Source: Papaver somniferum
Taxonomy: Eukaryota > Streptophyta > Magnoliopsida > Ranunculales > Papaveraceae
NCBI RefSeq assembly: GCF_003573695.1
Contig: NC_039362.1
Location: forward strand, 12,689,402-12,753,401
Length of the DNA stretch: 64,000 nt
Reading direction: 5' to 3'
The position numbers were made by a program, and so were the translations under genes. Shown piece after piece: positions 24,350 through 35,545 of the stretch. The notes beneath the pieces were generated by a model. It made no database searches. It saw nothing but the letters and a program-made list of their open reading frames with translations, and was not told the origin of the DNA. Numbering within the stretch: position 1 is the first letter of the stretch; each line of letters starts with the position of its first letter.

Positions 24350-26728
24350 CTGCAAAATCCACATAAATAACCATACATCTAAATACCAACTAATTAAGAA
24401 GATTGTGAGTATGTGGTAATTGTTAAAGCTTACCTGCCAAAAAATAATTCTTTGTATAACAGTACTTGTTGGAACACCTTTTCGCCACATTAGAAACCAC
24501 AGGGCATTTGAGGTCTCCAGTTCAATTCATGGAATAACGAATACCCCATGCCCTTATAATAGCTCATGTACGCAGCAAATCTCCGACATGCTCTGATTTT
24601 ATAGGTAACAAAATTTTATCAACAACAAAACTCTTAAATTGACCACCTGAAACTGTTCTTATACAATAGTATTTTATTCGCTTTCATTTTCAAATCTAAG
24701 ATCAGTGAACTAAACCAAAACCTTAAGGCAAATCTCTTAGCTAATTCACTGATCTCTATCCTTAATTTTGTCGCAGCACACAAACAATTCTCCTGAAAAT
24801 CCCCACACCAGAGAGATTGATGTCTGACACATTAAAATGATGTGGATAATCTTTGAGGATATTGAAAGGAATTTCATAAAAAGTCCAGAAAGAGAAAACA
24901 AAGACGAAATACAAATGATAACAGTGAAAGAAAAGAATATAAATGCCAATATGTCGACGTTACATATATTTTGGTGTACCGAAAGGAGGTATGCATCAAT
25001 GTCAGTCAGCAAAATTTCGAATTGTCACTAAAAGTATTAACCATCGCAGAGACGGAAATGAATGCAACCATGTGATCGATTTACAACAAAATGCCTTTCC
25101 ATTTTCACCAAAATTTTCATTAAACACAAAGCATGCACCATTTCTGTATTGAATGCAAAAATGAGAGGCACTGCTAAATACCGAAGTAGTAACTAAATCC
25201 CGGTATAGAATCGAGCTCCATAACAATATTACCACTATAAACCCCATGACTTGAAAGAGGAGACAGTTGAAAATGGCTAAAATTATAATATGCAGTGAGT
25301 AGTGTTCAGAACCATAAACAAAATAATCGATAAACTAATTAATAAGCCAATTTCAAGACATGTATATAACCGTACAAACGAAATTGGTGATCAACGTGAA
25401 TCAGCATTTTGAATCACATGTATAATTGTGATGAGCGTTTGGTTCAGCTCTTAATCAACTTAAGATTTTGTAAAGGCTGTGACAGTGTGACTTGTGAGCA
25501 TCTAGAAATCGAAAACATTAGTTCCCAAATACTTGGACGCCACAACAAAGAATTTTCATCTTTCATCGGGGATAAAGGTCTAGCGCGACACTCAAAATCA
25601 TGTAAACCTAGTGAAAAAAGTACTAATCCGTTCAATATTACCACAAACAGTTACAGCTATTTTTACTTAATGTGCAAAATTGACACTCGAATCGTCGGAC
25701 ATTCTTTAGTGTTTTCAAAGTAAATGATCACACAAAAGGTCAGCATATTTCACTTGCTCTGCAAAATTCACTTCTATCCTAACAAACTCCAACCAATGAA
25801 ACATGTTATGCCCAATATATAACAGAAATTACCAGCTCAATTAGTTTAAAACTAACCTAAAAAAGAGAATGAAAACCCCAATTTGACATTGTTAATTCAA
25901 CATCAACTGAAACCGAATCTTTAATGTGTAGCTTGAAACTATACTCCAATTCTGGAGAGTTCAGCATTTGTTGTCAACTTTTGCTATACAAATTTTTTCC
26001 AGAATAAAGCAGATATATCCGGAAAAACCTCAAACGTCATCTTGTTCAATACTAAACCCCCGCTCATCATTTGTGGGTTTTATCAGGTCGAGAACTCAAA
26101 ATGAAATTCCTAGGAATTTTGTCAAACGGCTGAAAGGTATAGAGATGCAAAATCAATGAAACAACAAAGCAAGGTCAATTTGTTCAAACCTGTTCTACGA
26201 AGATGAAAAACGTTGCAAGTAATGATGAAATCCAAATTTCAGGTGATTAATTTCAGCTAGACTGCCAATAAATCAGCTTCAGAATCACAGTCCACTGCTA
26301 ATGAAATTGAGTAATTGTTGTCCAAGCTCGGATCAGCTTCAGAATCATAGTGTTTTTTTTCGTGGGATGAAAAGATATGGAAATTGAGTAATTTCGGGTG
26401 ATTAATTTCACCTATGGTTCGATATGATCAGTTAAGAAAGAATTTTAGAAAACAAATTTGGGGTTTGAGTTCTTCTTGTTTCCGTCGATGGGTTTTCGGG
26501 TAAGGAAACAGCAAGTAGCCAAATACCCTTGGGTTTGTAAATATTTGCGAAGTGATGAAAAAAAACACGGAAGGGTACCTTGGTCATTTAACTGTAAACT
26601 GGTGAAAATACCTCTTTCCTTTATATTAACAACAGCTACGCACTAATGCACAAAAGTAATAATATAGAAACTACAACAGACTTGTAATCACAGGCTTTCT
26701 TTAGAAATTCTATTCTATATACTTTTAA
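24350..26728. other. long stretch without a supported gene
   Basis: Several short frames occur on both strands (for example 25409-25723 plus) but none shows a known domain, splice support or coding bias. A duplicated word, CAGCTTCAGAATCA(C/T)AGT, is seen at 26274 and 26335. The minus strand between 26600 and 26350 looks like a gene leader, but no start leads into a long frame. Confidence 0.3.
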
Positions 26729-26932
26729 TTAAAAATTTATAGTTATGGACGTGTACACACTCAGTTGAGCTGTAAATGCAACTGCTCTTTTAAGGTTTTT
26801 GGATGCCTCCTCAAATTTCTCATGCATAATAGTTTTCTCACCAATTGCTTCTTTGTATCTACCTCTGTACATGTCTAGCTTTATCTGTGTACCTCCAAGT
26901 CTTAACCTGGCCTCGGCCTTTTCGTTTGTATC
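26729..26932 (-). pseudogene. orphan exon encoding a charged, coiled-coil-like segment
   Basis: After a consensus acceptor (GTTTTACAG), 67 codons read on the minus strand, starting DTNEKAEARLRLGGTQIKLD and continuing MYRGRYKEAIGEK, then KFEEASKNLKRAV, to a stop. The alternating charged and hydrophobic pattern resembles a coiled coil. The last ~15 residues look like run-on into non-coding DNA. Upstream is a LINE remnant on the same strand, so the parent gene is lost or elsewhere. Confidence 0.4.
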
Positions 26933-26984
26933 CTGTAAAACAAGAAACTAAGGCTAGTACACTAGGTACTGGTAGAACTGCTCT

Positions 26985-27835
26985 CTTCTAGGCAAAGAGG
27001 AGCAATACAAAGAGGAGAGGGGGGAAACCACCAGTTAAAACTGTGGTTTTTGAAGGCAAACGCTGCTACAGAGCTAGCTTATTTCCTTGTGAAAGTGAAC
27101 CACACAGAATGGAGACGAGCTGCTTTGCTTCTAATCTCACAGATGGTTGCTCTGTCAGTTTCTCTGTTGAGAATTCTGATAACCTTCGAGCATCATTCTC
27201 AATGATTATATCCGTCATCTCAAACAACTCAGCCATTTCAATTGCGAGAAGAACCGCTCTAGTCTCAGCTTCTGCAGGGGAGGAGAGGTTGTGTTCACAG
27301 GTTCCGCAACCTTGAAAAGCCTTCTGGCAATGACTGTGCAGGCTTCCATATTTCTTGAGAAAGCTGCATCAACATTCAACTTGACGTGACCAGTTTGAGG
27401 AGGCTTCCATGGCTCAGCATGACTGCTTTGAATCACTCAAACAGTTTCGGCATCAGTAAGGTCAACTGGACGAAGAGAGTAATCAAACTAGTAGTAGTAG
27501 TTCGCAACTCTGATGATATGCTCCACACTAGGGATCTTTTCCTGAAACACTTTGTGGATTCTAGCAGTTCATATGGCCTACAGTGTACCAGCTACCCCTT
27601 CTGAAAACAGTGAAGTCACCTCCTTCCTGGAGCCATCTGGAGATAGTTTGGAGCAAAATGGTATGCTGTTCAAACCTGCAGCCAAGTATGGATCCAAAGA
27701 ACGCAGCTTTGGCAATGGAACACTGCAGGAAAAGATGTTCCGGAGTCTCAATCCCCATACTGCACAGATTCGCAGTCCGGAGTAAATTTTTGGCATGGGA
27801 TTACGGACCTTCCAGAATTTTTTCCTAGGAAAATC
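26985..27835 (-). pseudogene. LINE 3' remnant: zinc-binding and RNase H regions
   Basis: Minus-strand pieces include GIETPEHLFLQCSIAKAAF (about 27750-27690), matching the zinc-binding region after plant LINE reverse transcriptases, then WKPPQTGHVKLNVDAAFSRN (about 27410-27350) and, in another frame, AEAETRAVLLAIEMAELFEM with IIIENDARRL (about 27275-27180), the RNase H fold. Frameshifts separate the parts, and the reverse transcriptase itself is missing. Confidence 0.65.
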
Positions 27836-27929
27836 CCAAATGTGCATATAGGAGGTTGATGGTCTTTGTGATTTCAAGAACAATTTATTGTTCATAATAT
27901 AAATCGTGATTCAAGATTATCATTCGAAA

Positions 27930-29105
27930 ATGGTCTGGAACAGTGATATGTGTCATTGATGTTATTTGGGAATGTTTCAAATTGATTTAGGGAGAAATAT
28001 AGAACTACTGAAATCTGGATACAAGACAATATGCATACCATTTCACATACTGGGAAAAATGTTATAGGTCCGAAGCGGTAGCACATGTACCCAGTACACG
28101 TACTGTCATAGCTATATGTCGACAACAACTTTTTGGCACACATACCCGGTATCCATACCATAAAAAGTTTGTTGTTCGTGAACCAAGAATGGTACGCATA
28201 CTAAGTATGCATATACCGTAAAAGAACTATTGGTTTTGAAACCAGTGTGTTATCCATACCCGGTACGCAAATCGGAAAATTTATGTAAGTTTTTGAACTC
28301 GTTTTTTTCGTAGGGGTACACATACCGACAAAAACAGTCACGAACAAGGTAAAGTATGCGTACCTGGTACACGTACTTGCGTTGTCGAACATTTTCAAAT
28401 GCACACAAACTATATCTGTGAGATAATTGGCATTTGAATAAATATCTAAAAACATTATATTGAATGATTAATCACATTATAACATATGGTTGTGACTCAA
28501 ACTTAAAGTCTCAAGTGTTATATGAAAATCATCAAGCTTATGGTTCAATCGGCTAGTCTTGGCTAACCGTCCATGAAAAATGTCTTTATACACGGTTCGA
28601 TTACGGTTCATTCTAGCCAGAGTGTATATCTTGGTATGTTAATCTAATTTCAAAGATTCATCTAACGGTGGATAAGGGAGAACCTCAAGCAACTTGGATT
28701 TTTGAATCCATGACACTATTATTTGTGTGTCCTAGTTGTAAACTAGAGTCGTCCTCTCCATAGAACCTTTCTAGGGTTGAAAGACTAAAAAGACTTCACC
28801 TAGGGATTCATGAAGCTAGGTCCAACTATATTTTATCTTCATAGTTCATGTATCCTTATCTTATTTGATTGTTGAGATGCCCACTCAAACAAGATAGATA
28901 TAAATCACAAAGTTATTTGTCTTAGACTTTGTGATCCACAAGTTTAACACTTGCGAGGTGAATAATAATCCAGGCTGCTCTGCAGGAAGCATAAGTCTTT
29001 TTAACTAACTCATTGTAGTTGAATATATTGTATTGGTACTTGAACATATTGGTACTTGAACATATTGTATTTTTTGTCATACTATATGCCAACTCAAGTT
29101 TGATC
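27930..29105 (+). mobile_element. partial Copia LTR, same family as the 49.6-kb and 57.6-kb LTRs
   Basis: It shares with the longer LTRs the blocks of GTACCCGGTACGCATACC-like words (28070-28370), ATTCATCTAACGGTGGATAAG, GTGTGTCCTAGTTGTAAACTAGAG and the GTGATCCACAAGTTTAACACTTGCGAGGTG-type end block. Both LTR ends are missing. It abuts LRR-kinase sequence at about 29110. Confidence 0.55.
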
Positions 29106-29344
29106 TTTTTACTATCAAGATCCCTGAACTTATTTTGAAATCTTATCAATTGGTACTTGAACTTCCAGGGTTAGTAACTTGGAGAAAGTCACCATGTTAT
29201 ACTTTTCTTGGGGTCATTAGGTAATTTGTCCAGACTCTCTAGAGAAATATGCTGGTTTAGAAATCCTTAGTTTACAAGGTAACTTAGTTGAAGGCATCAT
29301 TCCTCCATCCTTAAGAAGTTCTAACAAATTATGGGCATCGAGGG

Positions 29345-29655
29345 CTCATTAATTAGAGAAACGAAATCAAATACAAATTAAGAACACAAGATCTTAATGT
29401 GGTTCGACGCTGATGCCTACGTCCACGGACAAAACCCCTAATGGGGAAATATTATTTATCTCCAATGTGATTGTTATGGGATGATCTTACAATGACATTT
29501 ACACTTTATTTGTAGAGTAGCGGATATTCTAAACCTAATTAAGAAGATAATACCAAATGTAAATATCTATGATCAGGTAGATATTCAGGAAACTACAGAG
29601 ATTACATGAATGTTGTTATCTTGCGATTTTTAATATCTTTTATGCACATATACTG
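29345..29655. mobile_element. LTR-like insertion in the LRR pseudogene
   Basis: Unrelated, non-LRR sequence containing GTGGTTCGACGCTGATGCCT followed by ACGTCCACGGAC, words common near the ends of plant Copia LTRs. Probably a solo LTR or TRIM; the ends and the target duplication are not resolved. Confidence 0.35.
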
Positions 29656-29793
29656 CACGGATACCTCGGTGGTTTTTCTTCATGGTCACTTGGACTTCTT
29701 AAAGTAAGTTCAAATGGAATTCAAGCCTTAGACGTACCACACAATCGGTTGTCTAGTCCAATCCCGGAATATCTTGAATCCTTTGTTTCCCCA

Positions 29794-29885
29794 TTTTTTT
29801 TTAATCAGACAGCAGCGGGAATTGAACCCCTAACCTGTCACTTGGGAGTTCAACCCCTATCCAACTGGGCTAATCCCAGTTGGTT
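29794..29885 (-). mobile_element. tRNA-derived SINE-like insertion with 12-bp target duplication
   Basis: On the minus strand it reads an A-box (TTAGCCCAGTTGG), a B-box (GGTTCAATTCC) and a terminal A-run, the layout of tRNA-derived SINEs. TTTGTTTCCCCA flanks it on both sides (29782-29793 and 29886-29897). Removing it rejoins the LRR sequence after the ESF codons. At 92 bp it is shorter than most plant SINEs. Confidence 0.75.
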
Positions 29886-30250
29886 TTTGTTTCCCCAGAT
29901 TACCAGAATTTTTCCTCCAACGAGTTAGCAGGTGAAGCGCCAAAACAAGGCATTTTCAATAATCGAAAGATCCCTCAAGCCAGAGGGGTACCATTCTTTT
30001 TTGTGTATTTCATCCTATGTTATAACCCATTTTCCAACAGAAGATTATGTCCAAGTAGTCAAGTACTACCAATTACAATAGTTACCAAAATGAACTTATT
30101 AAAGTTCCCAATTTCCAACAAAACCATAAAGGATCATCATCATCTCCAAGTAAAAAAATCTCTAGTTTTCCTAAGAAACTCTCTCATGTTCCTCTGTGTT
30201 TTTGGTATTTATCGGTTAAATAATTCCCAACCTCTGGAAGATTTCTAGTT

Positions 30251-30639
30251 CAAAAGTATTTAGAAAGGATGCCACAAAATTCATCAAGAGTAAGGGGGAT
30301 ATTTACTTAGAAGTCAAGCCTTGACCACTAGCCATGACAATTTGACCGTCTTAAATCATGTCATGGAAATAATTCTTAACATTTTTTTCTTTTATTTGCT
30401 GGGTGAACGGTAGCGGTTATATAATGTACATTTTCGAAATGATTTTTATTTTTAGTTCTGCAAATAGTACCTTACATCTCTGGTCTTGGTCTTCATTGAA
30501 CTTTTCATTCTTTTTTTAGAAATATTGATGGAAATCATTGAAATTTCTCAAGAAATTTTTAGGAATTGTTTTCAAATCTTCCAAATTACTGACTAAGAAT
30601 ATCTTTTATTATAAAAATAGTTAACAAATCATTGAGATA
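30251..30639. other. AT-rich DNA without recognised feature
   Basis: Between the LRR relic and the small LTR element nothing coding is seen. Confidence 0.3.
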
Positions 30640-30644
30640 CATGT

Positions 30645-31694
30645 TGATAAAAATAGTGTCATTCCATCAGGCAAAGCCATATTTATACAAGTAGTAGTAA
30701 ATATACTAAAGAGAAAATAAGAGAAGTTTAACTTGGAAAAGGAAACTAACTAAAAACTAATAAATGAGGATTATAATCCTTGAAACCAATTAATACCAAT
30801 ATGTTAATAATATCTTTTGCTTATTAGTTCGAAATAATATCTTTAAAACCCCTCTTAAAACTCTAGATGGCTTGAGTTTGCATATGAAATCCCTGAACAC
30901 GGAAACTCTGATCTCTGGGTTGTGTCCTATGCACCGCGTCCTATACGCATTGAATTGAACTGAACTCCAAACACAGATCTCTGAACACTAAAAAATTTGA
31001 GTCACTGATCTTTAAACACTGAAACTTTGAACCACTGATCTCTAACTGGAGTCTTAGAAATGATTTCTAAATACTGGAAACAAAACGAACACCCAAAACC
31101 GAAATCAATACAATAAAAGTTTCCATCTTTGATGTCGGAGCATTTTTTTTTACATCATTGGCAATATATTTCTACACAAACACCTTTGTTTAAGAAAACT
31201 TTGCATAAGAAATGACCAACGACGAAACATATTTCCATCAAACTTAACACTAGCGACATGATTAATAAGAAAACAAATGTTACTACTCTTGTTACGTACT
31301 TTGAATAAGCTTTGGAAACTTAATACATGAATCACTAGTAACCAACTAATCCAAGCAAAAACACTTATATTGAAGAAAAACTCTGATTTAAATAAAAAGA
31401 CAAAGAAAAGACATGAGAAATAAAAACCTTGACAATGAAATACAACGAAACTGATTGAATCTAACCCGGCTATGATACCGTGATAAAACTGGTCTCGGAA
31501 GGACTATTTCTCTTAATCGGTATGTCGGTCCATTAGACAAAAATCATATTTATGCAAGTAGTAGTTAATATATTAAAGAGAAAATAACTAGGAAAGGAAA
31601 CTAACTAAGAATTAATAAATGATCATTTAAACCAATTAATACTAATATGGTAATAATATCTTTTGCATATTAATACAAAATAATATCTTAAACA
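30645..31694 (-). mobile_element. 1,050-bp Copia-derived TRIM-like element with TSD CATGT
   Basis: Direct repeats of about 205-214 bp (30645-~30848 and 31481-31694) start TGATAAAA on the plus strand, and the right copy ends CTTAAACA, so on the minus strand the LTR is TGTTTAAG...TTTTATCA. CATGT flanks both sides (30640-30644, 31695-31699). Next to the right LTR, GGCTATGATACC (31468-31479) is a degenerate initiator-tRNA-Met primer site read on the minus strand. The ~630-bp interior keeps only a gag-like stub (SVKFDGNMFRRWSFLMQSFL, minus, 31150-31335). Confidence 0.7.
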
Positions 31695-31699
31695 CATGT

Positions 31700-31982
31700 C
31701 ATATTAATGTTGATTATTCTTAAAGTCAGATATTTTGTTTACTTAAACTTATTTTTGGTTTTTGGTTGGAAATTGCAGAATGAGTAATAATATGTAATGC
31801 CATGGGTAAGGCATAGCACTAGATATACTAAAATACGAGATTCTTACAAAATACAAACAAAGAGGTAACCATCAGACTTTGTTATAAGCAACAGTACGGA
31901 AGTTTATAAGATAAAGAGGTCCTTATTTCTCAATTGTTTTACCTTTGTTTTATCATTTGTAATTTTGTTACCTATATTTCGG
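31700..31982. other. upstream DNA of the next LRR relic
   Basis: AT-rich, no coding sequence recognised. It may include the old promoter of the LRR pseudogene that follows. Confidence 0.3.
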
Positions 31983-32819
31983 TCAGTCAAACGGATAAAG
32001 TCACGCTGCTAGCATTCAAAGGTAAAATAACAAGCGATCCGGTCGGAGTACTAAGATCATGGAATAATTCTTTAAATCGTTGCAGTTGGACATGAGTTAC
32101 ATATAGTCCATCGCATGCAGTCAGAGTCACCGGCTTGGAACTATCTTCTCAAAGTTCGGTAGGTTCAATATCTTTATATATTGGCAATCTTACATTTTTT
32201 AAAATTTTCAACCTGGATAAAAATGACTTCATTGGTGAAACTCCATAACAAGTTGGTCATTTGTTCCAGCTCCAAGAACTTAGATTGGTAAATAACTCGC
32301 TACATGGAATAATTCCAAACAATCTAACCTATGGTACAAAACTTAGATATTTATATTTAACCGGAAATGAGTTAGTAGGGAAAATTCCTACTCATCTTGG
32401 TTCCTTATATAAGCTTGTTGTGTTAAAAATCTCACATAACTATATATCTGGAAGAAACCATCCCAGTTAAACTGTCGAATATTTCGACTCTTGTCGTACT
32501 TTCTTTAACGACAACATTCCATCAGAGATTGACATGTTATCCTGATTGAAATTCTTTGCAATCTCAATAAATAAAGTATCTGGTATTATTTCACACCAAC
32601 GCTTTAACATCTCGACTATCTCTTATCTTGTTGTATCCAGCAACCAGTTTCATGGCATAATTCTACCTTATATAGGAAATACGTATTCTACCTAATCTCC
32701 AGACATTGTCTTAGGAATAAATTGATTTTCTGGCTCACTGCCATTTCGATATCTAATGCTTCTGGATTGTATGTGCTAGATGTCTACAATAATCATTTTA
32801 GTGGATATGTACCACCCAA
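31983..32819 (+). pseudogene. LRR receptor-like kinase pseudogene, N-terminal part
   Basis: The reading TDKVTLLAFKGKITSDPVGV then LRSWNNSLNRCSWT is a leucine-rich-repeat N-terminal cap (LRRNT_2), followed by RVTGLELSSQ and repeats such as LQELRLVNNSLHGIIPNNL and LVGKIPTHLGSLYKLVVLKI. An in-frame TGA replaces the Gly codon after CSWT, and later stops and frameshifts follow. No kinase is present. The sequence is cut at 32819 by an LTR beginning TGTTGGA. Confidence 0.75.
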
Positions 32820-33560
32820 TTGTTGGATTTGAATGTGTCAAACCACGTTTAGTTTTTTGTTAGTTGATTTAGTGTTTGGTACGTGTAGTTGTTATTTGAA
32901 TCCTAGTATCTAGGAAATAAAACGTATTTTGACTACGTGAATAATTATGTGGAAGTAATTCCCAGAAAGTAGAAGTTTTATATTTAGTGGGTTTATTGTT
33001 TTAGGATTTGCAAGTTGTCACGCCTATTTAAGGCTATTTTATTATCAGTGAATGAAAAATCTAAGAAGCATATTTTGGTTTGGAAATATTCCTTTATTAC
33101 CTTGATTATTATATTCTTTAGAAACCTAGTTAGTAAAGATCTTCCAATATCTTATTTATATCTTTATTTCCATATCTTTTTCAAACCAATATTTGGCATC
33201 AAGAGCCAAGTGATCCTCAAGCAAGTTTGAATAAGAAAAAAAAGTTGTTTGTTTTTTGTGAGTTAAGAAAAATTAGTTTTTGGAAGAAAAAAAATGATTT
33301 ATTTGGTGAAACAAAAATGATGTTTGAAAAAAAAATCGTTTGAGTTTCCAAAAAAGAAGATGAGAAAAACAAGTTTAAAAGAAAAATTATTTGATGTTTG
33401 ATTTTTGTACGAGTGAAGAAAAAAAATTTGAGAAGGAAAATTATTATAATGAAGAAAAAAAATGATTTTGATATGGAAAATTGTTACGAAGAAAGTTGAT
33501 TAAGATTTGTGCAAAATATCTAGAGGGATTCTAGAATTAGAATTTTGTTAAAAAAATGGG
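32820..33560 (+). mobile_element. LTR plus primer-binding-like site and A-rich leader (truncated retrotransposon)
   Basis: The segment starts TGTTGGATTTGAATG. TTGGCATCAAGAGCC at about 33192-33206 follows it, resembling the TGGTATCAGAGC primer site of Copia elements. The next ~350 bp are GAAAAAA-rich, as in Copia leaders, but no gag follows. The second LTR was not found. Confidence 0.45.
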
Positions 33561-34430
33561 TCCGTCTTTGTTTTATCTTGCCGTGTTTGATACTCTGTTT
33601 GAAAGAAAAAAATATATGAAAATGCAAATATTTAATTTGCATAATATGTTAGTTACTTGAAATGATGCATTGTTTCACGTTAATCAGCTAATGATTAACG
33701 CACACGGTGGGTGTCGACCGAAGATTGGATCAAAATTCTTTGCGAAAGTTTTGTAATCGTTTTTGTAACAATATTTATAACATCTAATTAATAACACTTA
33801 TAAGTGCCATATTTTTGTCTTATTTTCTAACAATTTTGTAACATTTTTGTAATAACAACAACAACCTTAGATCCTGTGACCGAATTTTGTTGGTAATCAA
33901 CGGTCAAGATTAAAATTAAAAGTATAAGTGACCGTTTTTTGGCCATTTTTACGCCGTAACCACCGTCAAACGGTTAGACTTCCGATCGTTTTGATTGCGC
34001 CCAACCATATTCGTGGTTGATGACTATCCAATTGTCGATCCAATTTCGTGAAAAAAGTCCTATTGACGTTCAATTTTTGCGATGTAAAATCAAAAAACAG
34101 CGTTACAAACGGACTATATTTTGGCTCTATATGGGTAAACACATAGAAGGAGTCCCTTCGGTCCTCCAATAATGACGATGATGATGACCGTGATGAAAAT
34201 CTTGATGATGACTGTGATGGTGAAAACAACCCAAATGTAGCTAAAATGAATGATGATGATGATGATGGATGATGCAAGGACGAAGACAATAATAAACTAA
34301 ACGTGTTTGAATTAAAAAAATGTGTTGGAGTTAATATCCCAAATTCATTTAATTAGGTAAACTAGAATTTTTGGAATATGTAAGTTTTAGATATTTATTA
34401 TTTGATATTGTAAGATTTGATGTTTGGAAC
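33561..34430. other. intergenic DNA with GATGAT microsatellite
   Basis: No gene recognised. At 34172-34275 GATGAT runs are frequent on the plus strand, so the minus-strand frame there (Ser/His-rich) is low complexity. Confidence 0.35.
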
Positions 34431-35200
34431 AATGTAGTTAATATCGGATATCGGTTTGTCTCGGTGGGGGACCGATACACTGGTACAACTTTATATCGGG
34501 GAGATTTCGATTCCAAATCTCGGTGCCATCTCGGCCTCAAATTTATACCTAATGTGTCTACTAATATTAGACGTTGGATTTAAAGTTTTAATTCCACCCA
34601 TCTGTATTGGCCCTAGCTTACTCCGCCTTTGACCTTGAAGGCCGGAATTTCCCACATTTCATATCTTCGCCTTTTTCTCCCCATTCTCTGATCTGTGTTT
34701 CTCCTTTCCACCCTAGACACACACAACCGTCCCCTCTGCTTCCTCCCTCCACCGCCACGAAGCCCACCACCAATCCATCGTTGTTTATTTTATTTGTGTA
34801 GTTCATTAACTGATCAAACTGATTTCTGTAGTTCGCTCTAATTTTGTTTTTTTGTGTTACATGGATTAAGGATGCGTATTTGATTGAATTATGGTTATAT
34901 ATGATCTATCATTGATTCATTAGCTTAATAATCCTTAATATTTTCAACGAGGTGGATCATACAGTTGCCATTTTTATGTTGCGTTGGTTCAGAAATTCGG
35001 AACCTTTTTTTATTTTAGTTAAATAAGAAAACAACAATTCCGGCCGAGAAAACCGGTTTTAACCGAGTTATATTGAATCCGGCCGAGATAACCGGTGAAA
35101 TATCGTCTCGGCAATATTTGATATTCGTCTCGCCCCAAGAGCGGTACCCGGTATTTCGCCGAGATCTCGGCCGAGACAGCCGAGATAAAATAATGTGTAA
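34431..35200. repeat. ATATCGG / CTCGGCCGAGA palindromic repeat region
   Basis: Two blocks (34440-34530 and 35040-35190) are dense in TCTCGG, CCGAGA, ATATCGG and GGTACCCGG words, including TCTCGGCCGAGA at 35166-35177. They are separated by ~500 bp of unrelated sequence (34570-35035) that looks like a CT-rich gene leader. This suggests one element interrupted by another; the type is not recognised. Confidence 0.4.
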
Positions 35201-35545
35201 TATTTTGGTCTACGTAATTAGATTTAGTCCATAAAAAACGTGGGGTAATGCTAGTATTAGTATGATAGTTAGTGAAATAATGGCTAAATATTAGGGAATT
35301 AATGTGAGTCAGTAGTGGTTTAGAGTTTCACTTTTGTGTAAAGCCTGTTTAAGGCAATCTTTTATCAATCAAAAGTATATGAGAATTTCGTTATACTTCT
35401 CCAAATATTTTGTTCTAGTATTTCAGCCGTGTGCTAAATTTTGGCCTCAATCAGCTTGGGGCTAGTAAAGTCAATGTTTTAAGGTTTATTAATTTGTTAT
35501 CAAGCTGTAGCCGTTCAGGAGTACTTGTTATAGACAATGACAATT
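35201..35545. other. LTR-like fragment
   Basis: The part 35240-35470 includes GTTTAAGGCAATCTTTTATCAATCAAAAGTAT, cited in short as an R-U5-like block resembling the one at 33020-33055. Ends are unclear. The last ~60 bp are an open frame interrupted by the MITE that follows. Confidence 0.3.

Larger units (their letters stand above)
29110..30250 (+). pseudogene. LRR receptor-like kinase pseudogene, C-terminal LRR part
   Basis: Translated fragments fit the LRR-XII class (EFR/FLS2-like neighbours): SLQGNLVEGIIPPSLRSSNK (about 29260-29330), ALDVPHNRLSSPIPEYLESF (29729-29790) and FSSNELAGEAPKQGIFNN (29905-29960), followed by a decayed NRRLC cap. The part at 29130-29220 is clearly related to 58190-58330. 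It is broken by an insertion at about 29345-29655 and by a SINE at 29794-29885, and has no kinase domain. Confidence 0.7.

Noticed and set aside
25409..25723. 104-codon frame with several Cys and His residues
   Set aside because: The spacing does not fit a known zinc motif, there is no splice or promoter context, and base composition matches non-coding neighbours.
29794..29885. A functional tRNA gene on the minus strand
   Set aside because: A- and B-box words are present, but the acceptor stem and anticodon arm do not close, and the flanking target duplication with A-tail fits a SINE instead.
34607..34801. 64-codon Pro/Ser-rich frame
   Set aside because: It lies in a CT-rich leader-like segment, with no domain and no downstream exon.
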